Of a DNA stretch of 64,000 bases, positions 8,513 through 17,038 are shown piece by piece. The DNA comes from Mesorhizobium sp. WSM3859. Lineage in GTDB: Bacteria > Pseudomonadota > Alphaproteobacteria > Rhizobiales > Rhizobiaceae. Position numbers and translations under genes: made by a program. The stretch lies in contig NZ_NSGG01000001.1 of the NCBI RefSeq assembly GCF_002295065.1, positions 334,553 to 398,552 on the forward strand. Direction: 5' to 3'. The first letter of the stretch is position 1. Every line of letters starts with the position of its first letter. The notes under the pieces are model-generated. The model was not told the DNA's origin and searched no databases. It was given only the letters and a program-made list of their open reading frames with translations.

Positions 8513-10702
8513 CTACTTGTTGCCGCCCAGCGATGAAGCCAGGCGCACCAGCGACAGGAACTCCGCCCTGTAGCCGAACGGATCGGCGCCGCGCGCGGCA
8601 TTGGCGATCTCGGCGATCCGGTCATATTCGAAATTCGCCGTCTGGTCCTCGTCGCGCAGCTTCTGCCCGAAAGCCGCGACGGCGACCGAGAAACGCTGGT
8701 CGGCGCCGGCCGCATCGAAGGACTTGACCTCGTTGGCGGCGGTCACCGGCGTGGTGATCAGCTTCGAGACATTCTCGCTCGGCAGCTTGTAGCGGATCTT
8801 GACGAAGGCATATTCGTCGGCATTGGCGACGCCGCCATTGTCGACCTTGGCCTGGCCGTAGCGCAGCGGATCGACCTGCTCGCCGCCGCTCCCTTTCGGT
8901 GTGATCTCATAGAGCGCCGTCACCGAATGGCCGGAGCCGATATCGCCGGCATCGACGCGGTCGTTGTTGAAATCCTCGCGCTTCAGCGCCCGGGTCTCAT
9001 AGCCGACGAGACGGTATTCGGAGACCTTGGCCGGATTGAACTCGACCTGGATCTTGACGTCCTTGGCGATGGTGAACAGCGTCGAGGAGGCATCCTCGAC
9101 CAGTACCTTCTCGGCTTCGGCCAAAGTGTCGATATAGGCGGCCGTGCCGTTGCCGTTCTGGGCGATGGTCTGCATCATCTGGTCGTTCAGATTGCCTTGC
9201 CCGAAGCCGAACACCGACAGGAACACGCCGGTCTTGCGCTCTGTCTCGATCAGCCGCTTGAGATCCTCGTCATCGGTCTGACCGACATTGAAGTCGCCGT
9301 CGGTGGCAAGCATCACCCGGTTGACGCCATCCTTGACGAAGGATTGCTGGGCAAGCTTGTAGGCTTCGCGAATGCCTGCCTCGCCGGCCGTCGAGCCACC
9401 AGGCTCCAGATTGTCGATGGCCGCGAGGATCTTCTGCTTTTCCGCCGCCTTGGTCGGCATCAGCACCGTGCCGGCATTGCCGGCATAGGTGACGATCGAG
9501 ACGGTGTCGTCGGGTTTGAGCTTGCTGATCAGGAGCCGGAAAGCGGATTTGAGCAGCGGCAGCTTGTCCGGCTCGTCCATCGAACCCGAGACGTCGATCA
9601 GGAAGACCAGGTTGGCCTTGGGCTGCTCGGCCGGCTTCACGTCGAAACCCTTGACCGCGACATGCATCAGCTTGGTGTGCTCGTTCCACGGCGTCGGCAT
9701 GACGGTGACGGTCGAGTTGAACGGCGTTGTGGCCGAATCCGGACCCTTCCAGTCATAGGGGAAGTAGTTGATCATCTCCTCGACGCGCACCGTGTCGGCC
9801 TGAGGCAGCGCACCTTCCTTCAACGAGCGCCGCACGAAGGAATAGGAGGCCGTGTCGACATCGATCGAGAAGGTAGAGACCGGATCCTGCGCGGTCTCAT
9901 GGACCGGATTGGTCTTGAACGTCTCGATGCGGTCGCGGTTTTGCTCCTGCGGCTGCATCTGGTCGGAAGGCATCGGCGCAGGCTGCACCATCAGCTTGGA
10001 GTCGGCGACCTTGGGCGGAGATGCCGGTATGGCGGCAGCGACACCGGCCGGTGCCTTGTCGGCCCGCTCCAACTCGTCGGCGCTCCGCTTCGCGGAATAG
10101 CCTGCAACTACCCCGGCCCCGTCCTTCCCGCCGGCCGCGAGCTGGCCGCTTTCGGCTGGCGCAGGTTGCGGGGCAGGCATCGCCTCTGGTGCCGCCTCCT
10201 GCTTAAGCAGGCTGTCGACCTCGGTCGCCGGCTTGGGCGCTGCGGGCGCCATCTGCGAATTGGCGCGCGTCTCGGTGTCCGTGTCGGTCTTCTTCTCCTT
10301 CGCCGGCGCCGCAGCCAGCGGCTCGTTGGTCGCCAGTTGCTCCGGCGCGGACTTCTGCGCCAGAGGCTTGTCGGCCAGCGTCTCTGCGATCTTGCCGTTG
10401 CCGGTAATGACCGGCGGCTGCTCCTTCAGCATCTCGAAAGCGGCATATCCGGCAATAGGCAGCGCAACCAGCGCGGTGATGGCCGGCGTGGAAATGAGTT
10501 TCCGTTGCATGATGTCTCTCCAGAGCTTTTGTGCTCGCTCCGTGAGACGAAGGCCTGCGGACGTTCCTTGGGAGGCCGTCGAATTTTTTTCATCGAGGTC
10601 GAACGCCTGCATTGCGGCGGCCAGCGCGCGCGCCTTTGCTTCGCCGCCCGGCGCCGGTACGGCGAGATTGTGCAGCCTTTCGAGTTCGTTGTCGTCGACC
10701 AT
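8513..10702 (-). CDS. VWA-domain protein (YfbK-like) with an anti-sigma-like cytoplasmic N-terminus
   Basis: 729 residues from ATG 10702, which has GGGGAA at ideal spacing; GTG at 10708 would overlap the sigma gene stop by four bases. Residues ~1-65 are soluble and helical, ~70-92 form one membrane helix (TPAITALVALPIAGYAAF), a long Ala/Pro/Lys-rich linker follows, and then a YfbK-type von Willebrand factor A module with an intact MIDAS (D370-x-S-x-S, from DVSGS) and a C-terminal DUF3520-like region. The topology places the VWA domain in the periplasm. The coupled upstream gene is an ECF sigma factor, so the N-terminal part probably acts as its anti-sigma factor, making this a fused sensor. 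What the VWA domain binds is unknown. A terminator follows at 8456. Confidence 0.85.
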   Translation of the reverse strand: MVDDNELERLHNLAVPAPGGEAKARALAAAMQAFDLDEKNSTASQGTSAGLRLTERAQKLWRDIMQRKLISTPAITALVALPIAGYAAFEMLKEQPPVITGNGKIAETLADKPLAQKSAPEQLATNEPLAAAPAKEKKTDTDTETRANSQMAPAAPKPATEVDSLLKQEAAPEAMPAPQPAPAESGQLAAGGKDGAGVVAGYSAKRSADELERADKAPAGVAAAIPASPPKVADSKLMVQPAPMPSDQMQPQEQNRDRIETFKTNPVHETAQDPVSTFSIDVDTASYSFVRRSLKEGALPQADTVRVEEMINYFPYDWKGPDSATTPFNSTVTVMPTPWNEHTKLMHVAVKGFDVKPAEQPKANLVFLIDVSGSMDEPDKLPLLKSAFRLLISKLKPDDTVSIVTYAGNAGTVLMPTKAAEKQKILAAIDNLEPGGSTAGEAGIREAYKLAQQSFVKDGVNRVMLATDGDFNVGQTDDEDLKRLIETERKTGVFLSVFGFGQGNLNDQMMQTIAQNGNGTAAYIDTLAEAEKVLVEDASSTLFTIAKDVKIQVEFNPAKVSEYRLVGYETRALKREDFNNDRVDAGDIGSGHSVTALYEITPKGSGGEQVDPLRYGQAKVDNGGVANADEYAFVKIRYKLPSENVSKLITTPVTAANEVKSFDAAGADQRFSVAVAAFGQKLRDEDQTANFEYDRIAEIANAARGADPFGYRAEFLSLVRLASSLGGNK

Positions 10703-10704
10703 GG

Positions 10705-11268
10705 TCACACTTCCCCGGCTGAGCGCATCAGCACCTTCAGCCGTTTCTTCGCTTCATGGATGTGCCAGGAAACCGTCGTCTCCGAGATCGCCATCACCTC
10801 CGCCGCCGCCGCGTGGTTGAGACCTTCGCCATAGACGAGCAGCACCGCGTCGCGCTGCTTGTCGGGCAGCATCCGCACCGCGACCCACAACGCCTCGGCG
10901 GGATCGTCGGTCTCCGCCGGCGCTTCGCCCGCGATCGACGCATAGGCGCCATAGGCATCGGCCTTGGCGGTGTCGCGGGCGCGCTTGCGCATCATGTCGC
11001 GCGCCGCGTTCAGCGTCATGGCGTAGAGCCATGTCGTGAACGCGCCGCTGCCCTGATAGTCGCGGATCGCGCGGCCGAGCCGCACGCAGACATCCTGGGC
11101 GATGTCCTCGGCATCGGCCTTCCTGCCGCACCAGCGATAGGCGGCGCGATAGACGAAGCCATAGTGCCTTTCGACCAGTTTGCCGAAAGCCCCCCTGTCT
11201 CCGCACCTCGCCCGCCCGATCAAGTCGGCATCGGAGGCTTCGCCGTCGTCCAGCATCATCGCCGTCAT
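10705..11268 (-). CDS. ECF-type RNA polymerase sigma factor
   Basis: 187 residues with sigma-70 region 2 (about 20-90: LVERHYGFVYRAAYRWCG, DAEDIAQDVCVRL, FTTWLYAMTLNAARD) and region 4 (about 130-180: LPDKQRDAVLLVYGEGL, MAISETTVSWHIHEAKKRL), and no region 1 or 3, as in ECF factors. The stop codon is translationally coupled to the following VWA/anti-sigma-like gene. Such pairs are normally autoregulated; the 100 bases upstream of 11268 should then hold an ECF promoter, but I see no clear repeated -35/-10 pair. Confidence 0.92.
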   Translation of the reverse strand: MTAMMLDDGEASDADLIGRARCGDRGAFGKLVERHYGFVYRAAYRWCGRKADAEDIAQDVCVRLGRAIRDYQGSGAFTTWLYAMTLNAARDMMRKRARDTAKADAYGAYASIAGEAPAETDDPAEALWVAVRMLPDKQRDAVLLVYGEGLNHAAAAEVMAISETTVSWHIHEAKKRLKVLMRSAGEV

Positions 11269-11370
11269 TTGCCTGTTGGACGAAGGCTAATGACCAATCC
11301 TTGGGATGATGGAAAGATTTTTTTGCGGCGGCACCTTTTCCTACGCGGTGCCCTCTCGGCGATCTGCGGG

Positions 11371-12102
11371 CTAGCCGAGCGTCTCTTTGAAAAACGTCGT
11401 CAGCCGCTTCCAGTGACGTTCGGCGCCCGCTTCGTCATAGACGCTATGATCCGGCACGCACCAGCCATGGCCGACGCCTACATAGTTCTCGATCGTATGG
11501 TCGACCTCTGCCACCCTGAGCGCCTCCGCCAGCCGCGCCGATTGCTCCGGCGGGAAGCTGCGGTCGATGCCGGCGACGCCGACATAGACGCGAGCCTCGA
11601 TCGAGGCCGCCTTGCGATGCGGGCTGTCGGGCGCGTCGCTGGCCAGGTTGCCGCCATGGAAGCTTGCCGCGGCAGCAATGCGGTCGGGATAGGCCGCGGC
11701 CGCGTTGAGCGCCCGCGCGCCGCCCATGCAATAGCCGACGACGCCGATCGGCCCCTCAACCGCTTCGACCGCGAGCGCGTCGAGGAAGGCGCTGCCGTCG
11801 CGGATGGTCATGCCCTGCGTCGTGCCGCCGCTCAACGCAGAGAGCGCGGCCTTGCTCTTTTCCTCGGCAAAGGCGGTTTTGGGATCGAACGGACCGTAGG
11901 GCGCATTGCGGTAAAAGAGATCGGGCACCAGCACGGCATAGCCAAGCCCGGCGATGCGCTCGGCCATCCGGTCGAGTGCCGGACGCGGGCCGAAAATATC
12001 CATGTACAGGACGATTCCCGCCTTGGCCGGCGCGGCCGGACGAAACAGCCGTGCTTTCGCCGTACCGTCCTGGGTTTTGATCTCGACGTCCTGCTTCGTC
12101 AT
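11371..12102 (-). CDS. Dienelactone hydrolase family protein
   Basis: 243 residues with the alpha/beta-hydrolase fold of DLH enzymes. The nucleophile is a cysteine in GYCMGG (C125), and an Asp (GVAGIDRSF) and a His (VGHGWCV) complete the triad in the usual order and spacing. Classic members open dienelactones in chlorocatechol breakdown; most genomic members act on unknown lactones or esters. There is no ring-cleavage gene nearby, so its role here is undefined. Single gene, cytoplasmic, between the ECF sigma operon and a repeat element. Confidence 0.9.
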   Translation of the reverse strand: MTKQDVEIKTQDGTAKARLFRPAAPAKAGIVLYMDIFGPRPALDRMAERIAGLGYAVLVPDLFYRNAPYGPFDPKTAFAEEKSKAALSALSGGTTQGMTIRDGSAFLDALAVEAVEGPIGVVGYCMGGARALNAAAAYPDRIAAAASFHGGNLASDAPDSPHRKAASIEARVYVGVAGIDRSFPPEQSARLAEALRVAEVDHTIENYVGVGHGWCVPDHSVYDEAGAERHWKRLTTFFKETLG

Positions 12103-12122
12103 TGCGCGCTCCGCTTGTTGCT

Positions 12123-12224
12123 AGAGCGGTTCACCGTTTCACGGAAACGGTGAACCGCTCTATCTCCTTGTTTTTACGCAATTCCGGACGGAAAACCGCT
12201 CACACTTTTCCTGGAATTGCTCCA
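12123..12224. repeat. Intergenic mosaic repeat, copy A (RIME-like)
   Basis: A ~100-base element made of a near-perfect hairpin (GAGCGGTTCACCGTTTC and its complement) followed by a conserved stretch (CAATTCCGGACGGAAAACCG... to GGAATTGCTCC). The same element in opposite orientation lies at 35841-35944. Its form matches the Rhizobiales intergenic mosaic elements. It may also serve as a hairpin downstream of the ferredoxin gene. Confidence 0.8.
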
Positions 12225-12306
12225 GCCGATAGATATCCGCGTCGCCCGTCAGGGCAAGCCACGACATCTCAATGGTGGTCAAGTTTCCGTGCGGATCAGA
12301 GAATGC

Positions 12307-12987
12307 CTACACCCCAGCGAACGCCGCCATATGGAAAGCCTGCACGTCAGCCGGATAGCGATACGCAGCGCCATAGGGACAGGCGTTGCGGTCGAGGCAG
12401 CCGCCGGCGCGGCAAGGCGCGCCATCAGCGCCGCGCACATGCGCCAGACAGGCCCGGTGCGCGAAACCGTCCGCCGAATAGGCGTCCACCGGACAGGATT
12501 TCAGGCAGGGTTTTGCGACACATGTGTCGCAAATATGAGTCGCTTTGTGAGCTTGGGCGAGAGAAATCTCGTCTTCGAACAGCAGCGCCCCGCGATAGGC
12601 ATGCCAGAGCCCGTAGGTTGGATGCATCAGAACGCCGAGCGGCGACGGCTTCAGCCCTTCCGCGCGCATCGCCCATTGCTGGAACGGCAGATAGGGCCGA
12701 TCCGAAGGCGACACCGCGCGCGCGCCGAATTCCTGCGCAAAGGCGCCGATCACCTCGCGCGACCAGGTGTCGAGCGGATTGGCGATGTCCCTCGCCTGCT
12801 GCCCCAGCCACCGCTGGAAATGCGGCCAAGGCGCCGCGCCCGCCTGCCCGATGAGCAGCGCAGATTTGGCGGAAACGCCTGATGGACCGAGGGGAACGTC
12901 TTCGTCATCGACGAAATTGAAGCCACCACGGACGATTAGTCCATATCGGACCAGAGCCTCACTGACAGGATGATAGCCACCGATCAT
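12307..12987 (-). CDS. Ferredoxin-like protein with two Cys clusters (QueG-C-terminus-like)
   Basis: 226 residues. The N-terminal 150 residues have no recognisable motif. The C-terminal part carries eight cysteines: C153-x2-C156-x4-C161-x3-C165-P, typical of a [4Fe-4S] ferredoxin, then C180, C192, C197 and C203-P, fitting a second cluster. The arrangement recalls the electron-transfer end of epoxyqueuosine reductase, but that enzyme's cobalamin domain is absent. The four-base overlap with the upstream gene (12984) implies co-translation. The redox partner is unknown; reductive reactivation of the nearby corrinoid protein is a tempting idea without direct support. Confidence 0.75.
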   Translation of the reverse strand: MIGGYHPVSEALVRYGLIVRGGFNFVDDEDVPLGPSGVSAKSALLIGQAGAAPWPHFQRWLGQQARDIANPLDTWSREVIGAFAQEFGARAVSPSDRPYLPFQQWAMRAEGLKPSPLGVLMHPTYGLWHAYRGALLFEDEISLAQAHKATHICDTCVAKPCLKSCPVDAYSADGFAHRACLAHVRGADGAPCRAGGCLDRNACPYGAAYRYPADVQAFHMAAFAGV

Positions 12988-13433
12988 AGGGCGATAGCTT
13001 CGCCTTGAGCTCGCGAGCTACGTCGCTCTCGTTTTGGATCATGCGGGCGGGAGCAGCCGAGGGCCTTGCGGATCCAAGCTTGCCCTCGGTCGTCAACGAT
13101 TGTCACCGCGCAGATGAATCCGGCTTCGTCCGCCGAGCACTGGTTGGTTTTCGGAAGATCGAACTCGACTTCAATTTGACCGGCACGAATTCCCAAGCCC
13201 TTCGCGGCAGCCTGAGCTTCGATCATTGAACCGTATTTGGCGGCTATCGAAGCGAATTCGGACAGCGTGCTCGGCAACTTGCCCGATACATCGATCAGGA
13301 TTTTAGTCGTCGAGTGTTCTCTCGCGTACGAATGAAGTTTGCCGACGGTCCAGTAGCCATCGCAATCGTTGTTACGGCTGATGAAAGACGCGGCGACATC
13401 AGCCGCGATCCCCTTCAACGCCCTTCGACGCAT
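12984..13433 (-). CDS. Hypothetical protein, coupled to the ferredoxin gene
   Basis: 149 residues from ATG 13433, chosen because GGAGG lies five bases upstream; a longer frame to 13487 lacks such a site. No known family is recognised. The sequence shows a basic N-terminus (MRRRALKG), a central WTVGKLHSYA...ILIDVSGK segment, and a charged C-terminus. No membrane helix or signal is visible. It overlaps the downstream ferredoxin gene by four bases, so the two are likely made together. Confidence 0.6.
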   Translation of the reverse strand: MRRRALKGIAADVAASFISRNNDCDGYWTVGKLHSYAREHSTTKILIDVSGKLPSTLSEFASIAAKYGSMIEAQAAAKGLGIRAGQIEVEFDLPKTNQCSADEAGFICAVTIVDDRGQAWIRKALGCSRPHDPKRERRSSRAQGEAIAL

Positions 13434-13576
13434 TTGGACCTCCGACTTGAACCGCCGGAGAATACTCGCGTCACGGGCAAAAATCATCCCTTCCGGTCCG
13501 GGTCGGAGAACGCGCTCCGCCAGACTTCCTTGTGGATGATGTCGGCCACTTTAGCCCGGCCTGACTCGGGCTCCTT

Positions 13577-15151
13577 TCAAGTGAAGGCGTCGGGCATCGA
13601 GCCCTTCTTTTTGGCGATGAACTCCTTCAGCGCCTCGTCGATCGCCGGATCGAGATGCGGCGCCTCGTAGCTCTCCAGCCAGCGGCGGGCGAGCTCGTTG
13701 GCACGCTGCGGCGCGGTCTTCTCGCCCTCGGCCAGCCACTGCTCGTAGGAATTGTTGTCGGCGATGTTGGAGCGGTAGAAGGCCGTCTGGAAATTCGCCT
13801 GGGTATGGTCGCAGCCGAGATAATGGCTGCCCGGACCGACCTGGCGGATGGCGTCCATCGCCTGGCCATTTTCCGACAGGTCGACACCCTCGGCAAACTT
13901 CTGCTGCATGCCGAGCTGGTCGATGTCCATCATGAATTTCTCGTAGCAGGAGGCGAGACCGCCCTCGAGCCAACCGGCCGAATGGAGCACGAAATTTGTG
14001 CCGGCAAGGATGGTCGAGTTGAGCGTGTTGGCGCTCTCATAGGCCGCCTGCGCATCCGGGATCTTCGAGGCGCAGAGCGAACCGCCGGTACGGAACGGCA
14101 GGCCGAGCCGGCGAGCGAGCTGCGCGGCGCCGTAAGAAACCAGCGACGGCTCTGGCGTGCCGAAAGTCGGCGCGCCCGACTGCATCGAGATCGACGAGGC
14201 GAAGGTGCCGAACAGCACCGGCGCGCCGGGCTTGATCAGCTGCGTGAACGAGGCGCCGGCCAGCACTTCGGCCAGCACCTGCGTCAGCGTGCCGGCAACC
14301 GTCACCGGGCTCATCGCGCCCGCCAGGATGAAGGGCGTGACGATGCAGGCCTGGTTGTGGCGCGAATAGACTTTGAGCGCCCCGAGCATGGTCTCGTCGA
14401 ACACCATCGGCGAGTTGGCGTTGATCAGGCTGGTCAGAACCGTGTTGTTCTCGACGAAGTCGTCGCCGAACACCAGCTTGGCCATCGCCACGGTGTCCTC
14501 GGCCCGCTCCGGCGCCGTCACCGAACCCATGAACGGCTTATCCGAATAGCGAATGTGGCTGTAGACCATGTCGAGATGGCGCTTGTTGACCGGCACGTCG
14601 ACCGGCTCGCAGACCGTGCCGCCCGAATGGTGGATCGACGGCGCCATGTAGGCGAGCTTCACGAAATTCTGGAAATCCTCGATCGTCGCGTAGCGGCGAT
14701 TGCCGTCGAGGTCGCGCACGAAGGGCGGGCCGTAGACCGGCGCGAACACCGTCGCATTGCCGCCGATCTGCACCGAACGTTCCGGGTTGCGCGCATGCTG
14801 GGTGTAGATGGAGGGCGCGGTCTTGAGCAGCGAGCGGCAGAGCCCCTTGGGGAAGTGCACGCGCTCGCCCTTGACGTCGGCGCCGGCATCCTTCCACAGC
14901 GCCAGCGCCTCGGCATCATCGCGAAAAATGATGCCGATCTCTTCCAGCACTGTGTCGGTGTTCTTCTCGATCAGCGCCAGGCCTTCCTCGTTGAGGACCT
15001 CGTAGACGTTGATCTTGCGCTTGATATAGGTGAGCTGGGTGCCTGGGCCGCCGCCCGAACGCGCTGCTCGGCGTGCCGCCGCACCGCCGCTGGCGCCGCG
15101 ACCGCGCCGTCCGCCCGACGCTTCCTGCTCGACTGCCGCGTTATCGCTCAT
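13577..15151 (-). CDS. mttB-like: Trimethylamine methyltransferase (MttB) superfamily protein without pyrrolysine
   Basis: 524 residues, the usual MttB length plus an N-terminal extension. Residues 13-37 are Gly/Arg/Ala-rich (GGRRGRGASGG...RRAARSGGG); the MttB barrel starts near residue 45. There is no in-frame amber codon, so it belongs to the non-pyrrolysine branch, whose characterised members (MtgB, MtpB, MtcB) demethylate glycine betaine, proline betaine or carnitine, passing the methyl group to a corrinoid protein. The cognate corrinoid gene is divergent at 15424, across a 272-base regulatory region, and methyl-THF:corrinoid methyltransferase and activator genes follow. AGGAAG precedes the start. 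The substrate is a quaternary amine by family analogy; which one cannot be read from sequence, and a sulfonium such as DMSP is conceivable given the DddP-like gene. Confidence 0.92.
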   Translation of the reverse strand: MSDNAAVEQEASGGRRGRGASGGAAARRAARSGGGPGTQLTYIKRKINVYEVLNEEGLALIEKNTDTVLEEIGIIFRDDAEALALWKDAGADVKGERVHFPKGLCRSLLKTAPSIYTQHARNPERSVQIGGNATVFAPVYGPPFVRDLDGNRRYATIEDFQNFVKLAYMAPSIHHSGGTVCEPVDVPVNKRHLDMVYSHIRYSDKPFMGSVTAPERAEDTVAMAKLVFGDDFVENNTVLTSLINANSPMVFDETMLGALKVYSRHNQACIVTPFILAGAMSPVTVAGTLTQVLAEVLAGASFTQLIKPGAPVLFGTFASSISMQSGAPTFGTPEPSLVSYGAAQLARRLGLPFRTGGSLCASKIPDAQAAYESANTLNSTILAGTNFVLHSAGWLEGGLASCYEKFMMDIDQLGMQQKFAEGVDLSENGQAMDAIRQVGPGSHYLGCDHTQANFQTAFYRSNIADNNSYEQWLAEGEKTAPQRANELARRWLESYEAPHLDPAIDEALKEFIAKKKGSMPDAFT

Positions 15152-15423
15152 GATCGTTCTTCCTATAACTTGGCCTGAATTGGCTGGGGCGGCTCATCGT
15201 CGCCGCTTCTTGCCGGATCGTAGCCATGCACCCTATTGGAAACGGCCAGCCAGCGCCAACGCCTGTCGCAAAATCGACAAGAAAAGCGCCAATTTTTCAG
15301 TCGCTTTCCTTTTGCGGGAAGTCGCAAATCAGCTATGGCTGGCTTGCCCTCGCGGGTTAGGTATTGGCGCATCGATTTTTAGGCTGCCGCAGTCATTCCG
15401 AGCAGCAAGGAGCCCGAGGAAAA
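15152..15423. promoter_or_regulatory. Divergent promoter region between the MttB-like and corrinoid protein genes
   Basis: This 272-base gap must hold both promoters. It contains TGTCG-N6-CGACA at 15264-15279 and TTTTGCG...GTCGCAAAT at 15310-15329. The GTCGCAAAT half-site recurs as a near-perfect dyad before the GbdR-like regulator gene (29008-29029), so regulator binding here is plausible. AGGAG before 15424 is a good ribosome site for the corrinoid gene. Confidence 0.55.
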
Positions 15424-16122
15424 ATGGCCGACGACGAGATCATCCTTTCCGAGCTTTCCGACGAGGAGCTTGTGCAGCAGATGCATGACGACCTCTATGA
15501 CGGTCTGAAGGAAGAAATCGAGGAAGGCACGCATATCCTTCTCGAGCGCAATTGGGCGCCTTACAAGGTGCTGACCGAAGCACTGGTCGAAGGCATGCGC
15601 ATCGTCGGCGAAGATTTTCGCGACGGCATCCTCTTCGTGCCGGAAGTGCTGCTGTCGGCCAACGCCATGAAGGCCGGCATGGCCATCCTGCGTCCGCTGC
15701 TCGCCGCCACCGGCGCGCCGAAGCAGGGCAAGATGGTGATCGGCACCGTCAAGGGCGACATCCACGACATCGGCAAGAACCTCGTCGGCATGATGATGGA
15801 AGGCGCCGGCTTCGACGTCATCGACCTCGGCATCAACAACGCGGTCGAGAAATATCTCGACGCCATCGAGCAGCACCAGCCCGACATCATCGGCATGTCG
15901 GCGCTGCTCACCACCACCATGCCCTATATGAAGGTCGTCATCGATACGATGAAGGAAAAGGGCATCCGCGACGATTATGTCGTGCTGGTCGGCGGCGCAC
16001 CGCTCAACGAGGAATTCGGCAAGGCCGTGGGCGCCGACGCCTATTGCCGCGACGCGGCGGTGGCGGTCGAGACCGCCAAGGATTATATGAAGCGCAAGCA
16101 CAACGTTCGCGCTTCCGCCTGA
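15424..16122 (+). CDS. mttC-like: Methyltransferase cognate corrinoid protein (MttC/MtgC-like)
   Basis: 232 residues from ATG 15424, with an AGGAG ribosome site. Residues ~1-95 form the four-helix cap domain (acidic N-terminus: ADDEIILSELSDEE), and the rest is a Rossmann B12-binding domain with the base-off motif D112-x-H114-x2-G117 (GDIHDIGKN), SALLTTTM and VLVGGAPLN. It shuttles methyl groups from the MttB-like enzyme to the methyl-THF-forming MtgA-like enzyme. Cob(I)alamin in such proteins is oxidised now and then and needs ATP-driven reduction, presumably by the protein encoded at 22127. A strong terminator follows at 16144, so DUF1638 downstream probably has its own promoter or depends on read-through. 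Confidence 0.95.
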   Translation: MADDEIILSELSDEELVQQMHDDLYDGLKEEIEEGTHILLERNWAPYKVLTEALVEGMRIVGEDFRDGILFVPEVLLSANAMKAGMAILRPLLAATGAPKQGKMVIGTVKGDIHDIGKNLVGMMMEGAGFDVIDLGINNAVEKYLDAIEQHQPDIIGMSALLTTTMPYMKVVIDTMKEKGIRDDYVVLVGGAPLNEEFGKAVGADAYCRDAAVAVETAKDYMKRKHNVRASA

Positions 16123-16143
16123 CCCAAGGCATCAGGATGGATC

Positions 16144-16176
16144 AAAAAAAGCCGCGCCTTGCAGCGCGGCTTTTTT
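16144..16176 (+). terminator. Rho-independent terminator after the corrinoid protein gene
   Basis: A-tract, GCCGCGC stem with CTTGCA loop and its complement, then TTTTTT: a near-perfect bidirectional terminator lying between the corrinoid gene and the convergent entericidin-like gene. Confidence 0.93.
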
Positions 16177-16198
16177 GTTCCCAGATGATGGGAGAAGA

Positions 16199-16333
16199 TC
16201 AGTTGACAGTGTCTTTGACCGCCCTTGCCGTCGATTTGACGTCCTTGCCGACGCCGCGGATGGTGTTGGCGCAGGCGGTGAGTGCAAGCGCGCAGGCCAG
16301 GATGGCGATCGGCGCGATGCGTAGCAGTTTCAT
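16199..16333 (-). CDS. ecn-like: Entericidin-like small lipoprotein
   Basis: 44 residues, read by hand from ATG 16333 with GGGAGA upstream. It has a basic start (MKLLR), a hydrophobic signal (IAPIAILACALAL) and a lipobox LTAC whose cysteine becomes the lipidated N-terminus, followed by a short mature part NTIRGVGKDVKSTARAVKDT typical of entericidin EcnA/B proteins in Alphaproteobacteria. In E. coli these form an envelope antidote/toxin pair; rhizobial copies are usually single and of uncertain role. It converges on the corrinoid gene, and both share the terminator at 16144. Confidence 0.88.
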   Translation of the reverse strand: MKLLRIAPIAILACALALTACANTIRGVGKDVKSTARAVKDTVN

Positions 16334-16385
16334 GGACGGTGTCTCCCTCGACAGATATTAGCCCCGCAGCGAAAGCCGGCCTGAC

Positions 16386-17015
16386 TTGGTCAAGACGCAA
16401 AAAACGGAACCGAATCAAACAGACAGGCTGCTCGTCATCGCCTGCGGAATGATTGCGCGCGAAGTTTTGGCCGTCAAGCAACAGCTAAAGCTCGACCATC
16501 TCGAACTGACCTGTCTGCCGGCCGAGTTCCATTTCTATCCGGACCGCATCGTGCCGGCGATGGACAAGGCGATCGAGAAAGCCAAGGCCGAAGGCTACGG
16601 GCGCATCTTTGTCGGCTATGCCGACTGCGGCACCGGCGGCATGCTGGACCGCGTCATCGAGAAGCATGGCGTCGAGCGGATGGCCGGGCCGCACTGCTTT
16701 GCCTTCTACCAGGGCATGGACGCCTATGCGAAGGTCGCCGAGGACGACATGATGTCGTTCTACATGACCGACTTCCTCTGCCGCCAGTTCGAGGCCTTCT
16801 TCATCAGGCCGCTCGGCCTCGACAGGCACCCCGAGCTGATCAAGGACTATTTCGGCAACTACGAGAAGCTGGTCTATCTCGCCCAGACCGACGATCCGGA
16901 ACTCGACAAGGTCGCCGAGAAAGCCGCAATCATGCTCGGGCTTGCCTATGAGCGCCGACCGACCGGCTATGGTGATCTGACGAGCGAACTGGCGCGGGCG
17001 GCGGCATCTGGTTGA
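16386..17015 (+). CDS. DUF1638 protein associated with MttB-type systems
   Basis: 209 residues. The family hallmark LLVIACGMIAREV is near the N-terminus, followed by YADCGTGGMLDRVIEKHG and GPHCFAFYQGM. The frame opens after a stop at 16359, and the conserved start of the family lies before the first ATG, so TTG at 16386 is the best start. DUF1638 proteins commonly accompany MttB-superfamily genes and corrinoid proteins, but their biochemical role is not established to my knowledge; the conserved Cys/Asp/Gly pattern suggests metal or cofactor handling. It is in the same direction as the corrinoid gene but beyond its terminator. Confidence 0.85.
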   Translation: MVKTQKTEPNQTDRLLVIACGMIAREVLAVKQQLKLDHLELTCLPAEFHFYPDRIVPAMDKAIEKAKAEGYGRIFVGYADCGTGGMLDRVIEKHGVERMAGPHCFAFYQGMDAYAKVAEDDMMSFYMTDFLCRQFEAFFIRPLGLDRHPELIKDYFGNYEKLVYLAQTDDPELDKVAEKAAIMLGLAYERRPTGYGDLTSELARAAASG

Positions 17016-17038
17016 GACTTTCGATCGGGGGGAATTCC

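Noticed and set aside
8927-10834. A 635-codon plus-strand frame opposite the VWA protein gene
   Set aside because: Shadow of the VWA gene in high-G+C DNA; low-complexity product and no ribosome site.
13577-15151. Possible pyrrolysine-containing trimethylamine methyltransferase
   Set aside because: No in-frame amber codon, and no pylBCD or pylS genes in view; the gene belongs to the non-pyrrolysine branch.
13655-15178. A 507-codon plus-strand frame opposite the MttB-like gene
   Set aside because: Antisense shadow; the opposite strand encodes the recognised MttB fold.
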